The notes below the pieces were generated by a model that saw only the letters and a program-made list of their open reading frames with translations, was not told the DNA's origin and searched no databases. From contig JALVEV010000259.1 of the NCBI GenBank assembly GCA_027030605.1, positions 1 to 7,357 on the forward strand: a stretch of 7,357 bases of DNA. Reading direction: 5' to 3'. Source of the DNA: Campylobacteraceae bacterium (GTDB lineage: Bacteria; Campylobacterota; Campylobacteria; Campylobacterales; Sulfurovaceae). A program made the translations under genes and the position numbers. Below are positions 1 through 6,145 of the stretch, piece by piece; within the stretch, counting starts at the first letter, position 1, and each line of letters opens with the position of its first letter.

Positions 1-1
1 G

Positions 2-205
2 GTTATTTGCTTTGAAAAGTTAGAGAAGCAGTTTCATTGGTTTACCTTTTTTTATGCAAACTTGAATGGTTTAGATAGCCAAGCAGAGGTTTTAAAAGAT
101 AATATAAAGTGGAGTGCAGGGGAGAAAATGTTGACCTCTTTGGCTTGGAAGCGAAGTAACCACTACTATGCTGTTCGTCAGTTTGTTATTTTGAAAAAAG
201 TTTAA
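2..205 (+). CDS. 3' end of an unrecognised protein gene (partial)
   Basis: An open frame enters from the left edge and ends at TAA 203-205, giving the last 67 residues of a protein. The fragment is rich in aromatic residues and Lys, and ends in a Tyr/Val/Phe-rich stretch (HYYAVRQFVILKKV) that could be a C-terminal beta strand. There is no membrane segment and no motif I can assign to a family. It reads without interruption from the window edge to its stop. Its last 20 bases (186-205) overlap the 3' end of the convergent acyltransferase-like gene. The overlap argues either that both ends are real and tightly packed or that this frame is a chance reading. The composition of the frame (many Trp, Tyr and Phe, sensible codons) favours a real gene. 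Function unknown. Confidence 0.6.
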   Translation, partial: VICFEKLEKQFHWFTFFYANLNGLDSQAEVLKDNIKWSAGEKMLTSLAWKRSNHYYAVRQFVILKKV

Positions 206-908
206 AGTAGCTCTCAAAGGCAACAAAGAGAATGGGTTGATGGATAAGATAGATGAGTAGTGAGTGTTGCCCCATGAACTTTAGGAGTTTGTTGAGTGGA
301 GTGTTTGCAGTAAATATTTTTTTGGTAAAAATCTTTATATGTAAGTTGTAGTAAGTAATGAGTGTTCCTAAAAGAACAACACCAAACCATGGGAAGAGAG
401 CTATTACATCTTGGGTATGGATAGGTGGAAGATGTAGAATTGGTTGTAGAAAATTAAAAATAGAATGAACGGTTAAATTCTCTGTTGCAGAACCAATAAA
501 AATTAAAATAGCAACGAGAAGAGCTATTTTAGGATAGTTTAGAAAAGGTAAAGCTAACAGAGATGAGAGCAGAATAAAGTGTAAAATTCCAAAGTAAATC
601 CATGCATTTGGAAATACTATGTAGGTTGTTGCTGTAACAGTTAAACTAGCTAAACCTAAAAGAAGAACTCTCTTTTTTAGTTTTTTCCATGAAATTGATT
701 TTTGGTGTACTAAAGAGAGGCTAATTCCTACAGATAGTAAAAACATACTAATAATAGTGTAACGAAAGAAAAGAAAAAAGTTTGAGCTATTGAGATTGAG
801 TTCTATAATATGAAAATAGCTTAAGTCATAGATAAAATGGTAGATTACCATAAAGAGTAATGCCCAGCCCCTAAAGATGTCTAATCCTAAAACTCTACAG
901 TTTTTCAT
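186..908 (-). CDS. DUF1624 / HGSNAT-like membrane acyltransferase
   Basis: A 240-residue integral membrane protein resembling the catalytic domain family of heparan-alpha-glucosaminide N-acetyltransferase (DUF1624, COG3503). In the human enzyme this domain moves an acetyl group across the membrane to a sugar; in bacteria the substrate is unknown, and an envelope glycan is only a guess. Seen in the sequence: the N-terminal signature with Asp10, Arg13-Gly14, His24 and Asp28 (the pattern LDIFRGWALLFMVIYHFIYD); a FGILH motif near 106-110; FPWFG at 172-176; and the closing motif GQHSLLIYLIHQP at 213-225. About seven hydrophobic helices can be drawn (roughly 13-31, 44-66, 80-99, 103-122, 126-141, 168-186, 214-232). 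His24 is the candidate catalytic residue by family analogy. The ATG at 906-908 follows a GGGGAGAGGG ribosome site. The length is normal for the bacterial family. The gene diverges from the Bax-like gene, and its 3' end overlaps the partial + strand gene. Family call firm, substrate unknown. Confidence 0.85.
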   Translation of the reverse strand: MKNCRVLGLDIFRGWALLFMVIYHFIYDLSYFHIIELNLNSSNFFLFFRYTIISMFLLSVGISLSLVHQKSISWKKLKKRVLLLGLASLTVTATTYIVFPNAWIYFGILHFILLSSLLALPFLNYPKIALLVAILIFIGSATENLTVHSIFNFLQPILHLPPIHTQDVIALFPWFGVVLLGTLITYYNLHIKIFTKKIFTANTPLNKLLKFMGQHSLLIYLIHQPILFVAFESYFKLFSK

Positions 909-923
909 GATTCCCTCTCCCCT

Positions 924-952
924 ATTTATGAAAATAATAACATAAATTATGT
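924..952. promoter_or_regulatory. Candidate operator: overlapping inverted repeats in the divergent region
   Basis: Two small symmetrical elements overlap here. Bases 940-952 form a perfect 13-base inverted repeat with a single central base (ACATAA-A-TTATGT). Bases 924-930 (ATTTATG) and 941-947 (CATAAAT) form a second pair of 7-base arms separated by 10 bases, with arm centres 17 bases apart. They surround the best minus-strand -10 match (934-939), where a repressor or activator dimer would act on the acyltransferase-like gene. The region is very AT-rich, so chance symmetry is a real alternative. Confidence 0.3.
934..939 (-). promoter_or_regulatory. Possible -10 element for the DUF1624 gene
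   Basis: Read on the minus strand these bases are TATTAT, five of six matches to the sigma-70 -10 consensus. They lie 25 bases upstream of the ATG at 908, leaving a leader of about 20 bases that contains the ribosome site. No good -35 box is present at the normal spacing, which is common in Campylobacterota promoters. Confidence 0.35.
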
Positions 953-1001
953 AAAAATATAGTGAACTGTTAAAGAAAAATACTAAATATTTAATTTTAA
1001 T

Positions 1002-1018
1002 TATAATTTAGATATACT
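1002..1018 (+). promoter_or_regulatory. Candidate -10 elements for the Bax-like gene
   Basis: A perfect TATAAT stands at 1002-1007 and a five-of-six match, TATACT, at 1013-1018, in an AT-rich run upstream of the GTG start at 1063. The second has a weak -35-like TTTAAT at 990-995 with a 17-base spacer. Either would give a leader of roughly 40-50 bases. No canonical TTGACA is seen. Confidence 0.5.
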
Positions 1019-1062
1019 AGTCATCTCTATTGTGAGTCTATTTGGTCATTGAAGGGAAAACA

Positions 1063-2013
1063 GTGAAACAAAATACTTTAAATAAAACTATTTATGGATT
1101 GCTAGTTATAATAGGTATCGAAGTTAGTATCCTTATATTGGATAAGCTTTTGGGTAGTACTGAAAAGAGAGCTCATATTTTAGAAGAACCCCCAAAATCA
1201 TTGAAAGTTCTATATGTAAAAAAAATTAAACAAGATACTTTTATTTCACTTCCTCTTCCTAAAAAAACTCAACATAATAGTAAATTAAAAACTACAAAAG
1301 TTAAAACTTCTCTGATTAAAATTTCTCCTAAAGATTATAGTGATGTTGTTAAGATAGAGTCCCCTTTAGTCAAACCAATACTTTACACTAAAAGTATTAA
1401 ATTGGATGAGCTTAGTATTGCCCAAAAGAAGAGGACTTTTATTAATATGTTACTTCCTTCTATTCTTCTTGCTAAATATCATCTAGTAAAAGAGAGAGAA
1501 TATCTTTTAGAGTTACTTAGAAAAGATAAGTTGAGTAAATCAGATAGCGTATGGTTAACAAAAAAGAGACATCTCTTTAAAGCTAAGAGTAATGATGAAC
1601 TATATGATAAAATGGAGCTACACCCAACGAGTATTATTATTGCACAAGCCATTATAGAGAGTGGATGGGGGACTTCTAAATTTTTTAAAAAAGCCAATAA
1701 TGTTTTTGGTATTTGGTCTTTTAATGTTAACGATAAACGAATACCTGCTTCTGAAAAAAGAGGTAAAAAAAGAGTCTATCTTAAAAAATATAACTCTGTT
1801 GAGGAGTCAATTGCTGACTATTTAATAACTCTTTCCACTAAAGATGTTTATAAAGAGTTTAGAGAGAAGAGGCTAGAGACACAAGACCCTTTAGAGTTAA
1901 TTAAATATTTGGGAAACTACTCTGAATTAAGAGAGAAGTATATTGAAAATTTAAAAAATACCATTCAAAAAAATAAGCTTATTGCGTATGACTCTTACTA
2001 TTTAGATATATAG
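1063..2013 (+). CDS. Bax/FlgJ-like membrane-anchored N-acetylglucosaminidase
   Basis: Predicted to cleave peptidoglycan glycan strands (Glucosaminidase family PF01832, Bax-like group COG2992). I place the start at GTG 1063-1065 because AAGGG at 1052-1056 lies six bases ahead of it; the frame stays open to a TTG at 1042, but that codon has no ribosome site. The product is then 316 residues. A single hydrophobic segment at about 10-30, carrying Glu20 and Asp27, should anchor it in the inner membrane. A Lys-rich, low-complexity linker follows to about 118, probably periplasmic and spanning towards the wall. The enzymatic domain covers about 120-305. It holds IIESGWGTS with the presumed catalytic Glu199, the NNVFGIWSF motif at 212-220, and the Bax-type ending NYSELREKYIENLKNTIQ. 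Known Bax proteins are similar in length, though the linker here seems long. Whether it acts in wall turnover, division or flagellar assembly cannot be told; no flagellar gene is nearby. Its 3' end carries the -35 region of the helicase promoter. Confidence 0.87.
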   Translation: MKQNTLNKTIYGLLVIIGIEVSILILDKLLGSTEKRAHILEEPPKSLKVLYVKKIKQDTFISLPLPKKTQHNSKLKTTKVKTSLIKISPKDYSDVVKIESPLVKPILYTKSIKLDELSIAQKKRTFINMLLPSILLAKYHLVKEREYLLELLRKDKLSKSDSVWLTKKRHLFKAKSNDELYDKMELHPTSIIIAQAIIESGWGTSKFFKKANNVFGIWSFNVNDKRIPASEKRGKKRVYLKKYNSVEESIADYLITLSTKDVYKEFREKRLETQDPLELIKYLGNYSELREKYIENLKNTIQKNKLIAYDSYYLDI

Positions 2014-2029
2014 ATAGTTAGGATATAAT
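2001..2029 (+). promoter_or_regulatory. Promoter of the DEAD-box helicase gene
   Basis: A perfect -10 TATAAT at 2024-2029 and a four-of-six -35 match TTTAGA at 2001-2006 are separated by exactly 17 bases. Transcription would begin near 2036, giving a leader of about 24 bases with an AAAGAG ribosome site at 2046-2051, eight bases before the ATG. The -35 lies inside the last codons of the Bax-like gene, so the helicase can be transcribed on its own as well as by read-through. Confidence 0.55.
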
Positions 2030-2059
2030 AACAGAAACTAAAACTAAAGAGTATATTCG

Positions 2060-3355
2060 ATGTCATTATCTACCCTAGGTCTCTGCCCTGAAATTTTAAA
2101 AGCTCTAAAAGATAGAGGTTATGAGTCTACAACTCCCATTCAAAAAGCACTAATACCTGCTATGTTACAAGGTTATGATATTATGGCTGGAGCTCAAACA
2201 GGGACAGGTAAAACAGCAGGTTTTATACTGCCTATTTTACAAGAACTCTCTAAAGAGTTGGTGGAGGGGAAACACTACTTAAAAGCTATTATTATAGCTC
2301 CTACACGGGAACTAGCAAGACAAGTTCATGAGAGTGTTGAGAGTTACGGAAAATATCTGCCTTTGAAGTCTGTTGTACTCTATGGGGGGGCAAATATGAC
2401 CTCTCAAGTCAATAGACTTAAGAGTGGAGTAGATATTGTTGTGGCTACCTCTGGGCGACTTTTGGAGCATATTGGCAAAAAAAATATCTCTGTGGAGTCT
2501 GTTCGTTATTTGGTCTTAGATGAGGCAGATACCATTTTAGATATGGGGTTTGTACATGAGGTAATGCAGGTGATTGAGAAGTTACCTAAGAAACGACAAA
2601 ATGTTCTAGTCTCTGCAACACTCTCAGGTTCGCTCAAGCGTTTAGCCCAGAGGATTCTTTATAAACCAAAACTTATTGAAGTCGATAGCATGGGAACTTC
2701 TGCTCAAAATGTTGAACTGCTGGTTAACCCTGTAATTAAAGAGAAGAAGATGGAGCTACTCTCTTTTTTAATTGGTTCTAGAAATTACCAACAGGTTTTG
2801 GTCTTTGTTAGAAAAAAACAAGAGGCTGATGAGGTAGCAGAAGAGTTAAACTTAAGTGGCTTAAAGACATCGGTCATTCATGGCGACAAGAGTTCAGGGG
2901 TACGTTCTAGAGCATTAGAGGCTTTTAAAGAGGGGAAAGTTAGAGTTTTAGTAGCTACGGACATAGTAGCTCGTGGTTTAGATATTCCTAACTTAGCAGT
3001 AGTAATAAATTTTGATATTCCCCATGTAACAGGTGATTTTCTTCATAGAATTGGTCGAACGGGTAGGGCAGGAAAGAGAGGTATTGCTATTACTTTGGTC
3101 TCACCTAAAGAGGAGATTGCCTTAAAAGAGGTAGAGCGTTTAATGGGTAAAGCAATACAACGAGAGGAGATAGAGGGTTATACTCCAAAGGGTGAAAAGG
3201 CTCAACGAGGAGCTAGAAAAGTAGTTGATAGAAAGAGGCGAACAGATGGTGCTTTTGGACGGAAAAAGAGTAGCTCTACACCTACTAAAAAGAAGCGTAA
3301 AACCACAAAGCGTGATGGGTTTAAAAACTTTGGAGGAAAAAAGAGAAGTCGCTAA
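2060..3355 (+). CDS. rhlE: DEAD-box ATP-dependent RNA helicase, RhlE-like
   Basis: A 431-residue cytoplasmic RNA helicase that unwinds short RNA duplexes using ATP, with likely roles in ribosome assembly, RNA decay or cold adaptation. All core motifs are visible: the Q motif with Gln28; motif I AQTGTGKT 45-52; Ia PTRELA 81-86; GG 109-110; Ib as TSGRL 130-134 (the usual form is TPGRL); II DEAD 154-157; III SAT 185-187; motif V ATDIVARGLDI 299-309; and motif VI HRIGRTGRAG 329-338. From about 376 onward is a very basic Lys/Arg/Gly-rich tail with no folded domain, typical of RhlE-type proteins and likely to bind RNA without sequence preference. There is no DbpA- or CsdA-like RNA-binding domain, which supports RhlE-like over those groups. 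The ATG at 2060 has an AAAGAG ribosome site at 2046-2051. The stop codon TAA 3353-3355 overlaps the stop codon of the convergent receiver gene. A run of seven G encodes the GG motif. The helicase is certain; the exact subgroup is less so. Confidence 0.92.
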   Translation: MSLSTLGLCPEILKALKDRGYESTTPIQKALIPAMLQGYDIMAGAQTGTGKTAGFILPILQELSKELVEGKHYLKAIIIAPTRELARQVHESVESYGKYLPLKSVVLYGGANMTSQVNRLKSGVDIVVATSGRLLEHIGKKNISVESVRYLVLDEADTILDMGFVHEVMQVIEKLPKKRQNVLVSATLSGSLKRLAQRILYKPKLIEVDSMGTSAQNVELLVNPVIKEKKMELLSFLIGSRNYQQVLVFVRKKQEADEVAEELNLSGLKTSVIHGDKSSGVRSRALEAFKEGKVRVLVATDIVARGLDIPNLAVVINFDIPHVTGDFLHRIGRTGRAGKRGIAITLVSPKEEIALKEVERLMGKAIQREEIEGYTPKGEKAQRGARKVVDRKRRTDGAFGRKKSSSTPTKKKRKTTKRDGFKNFGGKKRSR

Positions 3356-3723
3356 TTTTGTTGAGCCTCTCTAATAGCATTTAAAAGTTTCTCTTCGGTA
3401 ACAGGTTTGACTATAAATGCACCTGCCCCAAGTGCAAGAATCTCTTTAACTCTTAAATCATTTGAGGAGACAGCGATAATTGGTATAGTACTTTCACTAT
3501 TAGTCTTAAAATACTGTTTTAAAAACTCAGAACCATCCATTCTAGGCATCTCAACATCAAGGAGAATGAGTTGAATATCTTGGTTCTCTTGACAGAGCTG
3601 GAGTGCATGACCTCCATCTATGGACTCAATAATATCAACATGATATAGCTCTTTTTTAATTAAAGAGACAAGTAGACGACGATTGATATAATCATCATCT
3701 ATAATGAGAACTTTAAAAATCAT
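3352..3723 (-). CDS. Stand-alone CheY-like receiver (response regulator without output domain)
   Basis: A 123-residue single receiver domain, the full length of a CheY-type protein, with no effector part. The phosphorylation site is complete: acidic pair Asp9-Asp10 (IIDDD), phospho-acceptor Asp56 (LLDVEMPRMDG), switch Ser86, aromatic Phe103 and Lys106-Pro107. It is the last gene of a three-gene minus-strand operon, starting at ATG 3721-3723 only two bases after the kinase stop. An AGAGGG ribosome site is embedded in the end of the kinase gene, so translation is probably coupled. By context it is the terminal phosphate acceptor of the relay, receiving phosphate from His339 of the Hpt protein or from the kinase itself. 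Its effect must come through binding another protein, or it may serve as a phosphate sink. Its stop shares bases with the stop of the convergent helicase gene, leaving no room for an intergenic terminator. Confidence 0.93.
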   Translation of the reverse strand: MIFKVLIIDDDYINRRLLVSLIKKELYHVDIIESIDGGHALQLCQENQDIQLILLDVEMPRMDGSEFLKQYFKTNSESTIPIIAVSSNDLRVKEILALGAGAFIVKPVTEEKLLNAIREAQQN

Positions 3724-3725
3724 CT

Positions 3726-6134
3726 CTACCCTCTATATTTTTGAATTAGTTGTTGGATATTGTCTCGTTTAATAACTCCAACATGAACCTCTTTTATTAG
3801 GTTGGTATTATAATGTTCGCTACTTTGATTTTGAGAGAGCATAATAACGTTCATATTTGGATGTTGTTTTTTTAAAACTTTTTCATTGAACTGCTCTATC
3901 TCTTTGTCAATAAGAAGCATATCATACTCCTCTTTATCAATAAAATTCTCTAGTTCATTAGCTCTATGGACAATTTCAATATCATAGTTCATATTTGCAA
4001 TAACTTTTGAGAGAATTTGTGCCTCTAGTGGATTCTTTTTTAAGATAAGAATCTTTTTATTAGATTTCTCTTGAGATGGAAGCTCTTCTAACATAGTTAA
4101 AGTAGATGACTCCTCCTCTTCCTCTAGAAGTTGAATAGAACCATTTTTAGATTTTTTTATCTCATGATTAGTCTCCTCAAGAGCCTCGCTTGGTGTGGCT
4201 TCTATCTCTTCACTATTACTTTTGGGTTTAAGAAACTTTTTTAAGATATAGAGAAGTTCATTGGTCTCAATAGGTTTTGGAATGTACTCATCTAACCCTT
4301 GTTCTAAAAAGCGTTCTCTATCACCATTTAGTGCATTAGCTGTTAGGGCAATAATTGGAACATGTTGTAGCTTCTCTTCAACCTCATAGTTAATAATCTC
4401 ATGAGTTGCCTCAACACCATCCATTACAGGCATCTGAATATCCATAAAAATAAGGTCATAATCATTACTTTTACGTTTTTCAAAAGCTTCTAAACCATTA
4501 TTAGCAAGGTCAACAGTGACACCATATTTTACTAAAACTTGTTTAATAAGTTTTTGATTAATAAAGTTATCTTCTGCAACAAGGATATGTCCTTCAAATT
4601 TAATTTTGTCAAAAGTAACACTATTTTGCTTCTCTAATGTTATCTCTCTACTACTGTTTTCAGTAGCATTCAACCCTTGAATAACTTTTGTAGGGGTAAG
4701 AGGTTTATATAAAATCTTGGCAACATTAACACCCAACTCTTCAAAATGTGCTCTATTTGAAAAACTCGCAAGGAGTATTACTTTATGTGAGTTAAGTTTA
4801 TAAATATGTTTTAATAGCTCATCATCACTATTATCTACATCTATCCAAATACTATTAATAGTTTTATCTTCATTCCACTTTTTTAAGTCAGATGGAGTCT
4901 TAAAGCTCTTTATGTTTACCTTATAGTACTCAAGATACTCTGTTAAATATATATCTTGTTGGATAGGAATTTCATAATCATATTTACAGATAGTTAAATC
5001 TTTAAAATTATAAGAGAGTGCAAGTTCTGTACTCTCAAGTACCTCTTCAAAAATAATATTAAAATAGAAACGTGTTCCTTTCTCTTTTTCACTTTCAAGT
5101 TTAAGTTCTGAACCCATTAAATCTAAAAATTTAGTTGAAATAGTAAGTCCTAAACCTGTTCCTCCATATTTACGAGTGATTGAAACATCAGCTTGTGTAA
5201 ATGCAGAGAAGACATTCAGTTGTTGCTCTTTTGTCATTCCTACACCATTGTCTTCAATAGAGAAAGAGATTTCTGTTTGATTATCAATAGTTGAGATTTT
5301 TTTAATCTCTACCTTAATCTTTCCTCCAAAGTCAGTAAACTTAATGGCATTACTTAAGAGGTTAATGAGAACCTCTTTAATTTTAACCGAATCACCAAGA
5401 AGTTTTTTGTCAATTTTAGGGTCAAGGAAAAAATCAAGCTCAATATTTTTTTCTGAAGCTCTCATTCCATAAGTCTCAATAGCATTTTCAAACTCAACAA
5501 TTGGGTCAAAAATAGTAATATCAAGTTCCGTTTTATCACTTTCAATTTTTGATAAGTCAAGAATATTATTAATGATATTTAATAGATTCTCTGAACTCTT
5601 CTCTATAATATTAATAAACTCTTTTTGTTCCTCATTCAGTCCTGTGCTTTTTAGCAGTTCTGTAAACCCTACAATACCATTAAGAGGAGTACGAATCTCG
5701 TGAGACATATTGGCTAAAAAGAGTGATTTGGATGCATTTGCTTCTAAAGCTTGTATCTTATCAGCTTTCGCATTCTCAATAAGTGTTTCGATTAACATAT
5801 AGGCATTGTTCATACCCTCTTTTGTTCTTAAGTCAATATCTTTATAGCTACTCATACCTGATTTATCATATAGCTCTTCAGCTTCAATAATTGAATTAGT
5901 AAGAATGTCTTCAAGATTTTTAGTATTGTTTTGAAGCTCTCTCAGTGCCAAAAAAAGAACAATACTAAGTAAAAAAATCAAGAGAATAGTCCCACTTGAT
6001 AAATAGAGAATAGCTGTAGAGTTAAGCTCAAATGGTACTCTATTGAATGTAGTTGCAATCCCAAAGAGTGAAACTATAAAGAGTAGAAAGAGTGGTAAAA
6101 TACTAACTAATTTTAATTTATTGTTCAGTTGCAA
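3726..6134 (-). CDS. Membrane hybrid histidine kinase with one canonical and two degenerate receivers
   Basis: An 802-residue hybrid sensor kinase. Two membrane helices (about 10-30 and 41-66) are joined by only about ten residues, so there is no periplasmic sensor domain. A helical, probably coiled-coil linker (67-135) follows. The HisKA domain has phospho-acceptor His145 in ANMSHEIRTPLNG. The ATPase domain (about 245-363) shows the N box with Asn258/Asn262, G1 DNGVGM 295-300 and G2 GGTGLGL 324-330. The canonical receiver (about 515-635) has Glu521-Asp522, Asp565 (MDIQMPVMDG), Thr598 and Lys620-Pro621. Before it, 378-488 looks like a worn receiver: Asp432 and Lys477-Pro478 remain but the acidic pair is lost. 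After an acidic linker (636-690), 692-802 is a second worn receiver with Lys699-Lys700 where acids belong, yet Asp743, Ser767 and Lys789 in place. The start is TTG 6132-6134: AAGGA lies six bases upstream and the next Met is residue 94, beyond both helices. Middle gene of the operon; the signal is unknown. Confidence 0.93.
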   Translation of the reverse strand: MQLNNKLKLVSILPLFLLFIVSLFGIATTFNRVPFELNSTAILYLSSGTILLIFLLSIVLFLALRELQNNTKNLEDILTNSIIEAEELYDKSGMSSYKDIDLRTKEGMNNAYMLIETLIENAKADKIQALEANASKSLFLANMSHEIRTPLNGIVGFTELLKSTGLNEEQKEFINIIEKSSENLLNIINNILDLSKIESDKTELDITIFDPIVEFENAIETYGMRASEKNIELDFFLDPKIDKKLLGDSVKIKEVLINLLSNAIKFTDFGGKIKVEIKKISTIDNQTEISFSIEDNGVGMTKEQQLNVFSAFTQADVSITRKYGGTGLGLTISTKFLDLMGSELKLESEKEKGTRFYFNIIFEEVLESTELALSYNFKDLTICKYDYEIPIQQDIYLTEYLEYYKVNIKSFKTPSDLKKWNEDKTINSIWIDVDNSDDELLKHIYKLNSHKVILLASFSNRAHFEELGVNVAKILYKPLTPTKVIQGLNATENSSREITLEKQNSVTFDKIKFEGHILVAEDNFINQKLIKQVLVKYGVTVDLANNGLEAFEKRKSNDYDLIFMDIQMPVMDGVEATHEIINYEVEEKLQHVPIIALTANALNGDRERFLEQGLDEYIPKPIETNELLYILKKFLKPKSNSEEIEATPSEALEETNHEIKKSKNGSIQLLEEEEESSTLTMLEELPSQEKSNKKILILKKNPLEAQILSKVIANMNYDIEIVHRANELENFIDKEEYDMLLIDKEIEQFNEKVLKKQHPNMNVIMLSQNQSSEHYNTNLIKEVHVGVIKRDNIQQLIQKYRG

Positions 6135-6145
6135 ATTTAATCCTT
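6135..6145 (-). promoter_or_regulatory. Ribosome binding site that fixes the TTG start of the kinase
   Basis: The 11 bases between the Hpt gene stop and the kinase start contain AAGGA on the minus strand (6141-6145), six bases ahead of the TTG at 6132-6134. This spacing is ideal. No ATG lies in frame until after the membrane segments, so the TTG start is well supported. A TTG start next to the preceding stop suggests coupled and possibly damped translation. Confidence 0.7.

Noticed and set aside
1042..1062. TTG at 1042 as start of the Bax-like protein
   Set aside because: No ribosome site precedes it, whereas GTG at 1063 has AAGGG six bases upstream and places the membrane helix at the normal distance from the N-terminus.
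1479..1697. Minus-strand open frame of 72 codons with a lipoprotein-like VGCSS
   Set aside because: It lies wholly inside the Bax-like gene, whose frame encodes a conserved domain here. No ribosome site or family resemblance.
2477..2484. Run of eight A in the helicase gene as a phase-variable tract
   Set aside because: A8 runs are expected by chance in AT-rich coding sequence with many Lys codons; nothing else supports switching.
3356..3400. A terminator for the helicase downstream of its stop
   Set aside because: No GC-rich hairpin followed by a T run is visible; the sequence is the coding region of the receiver.
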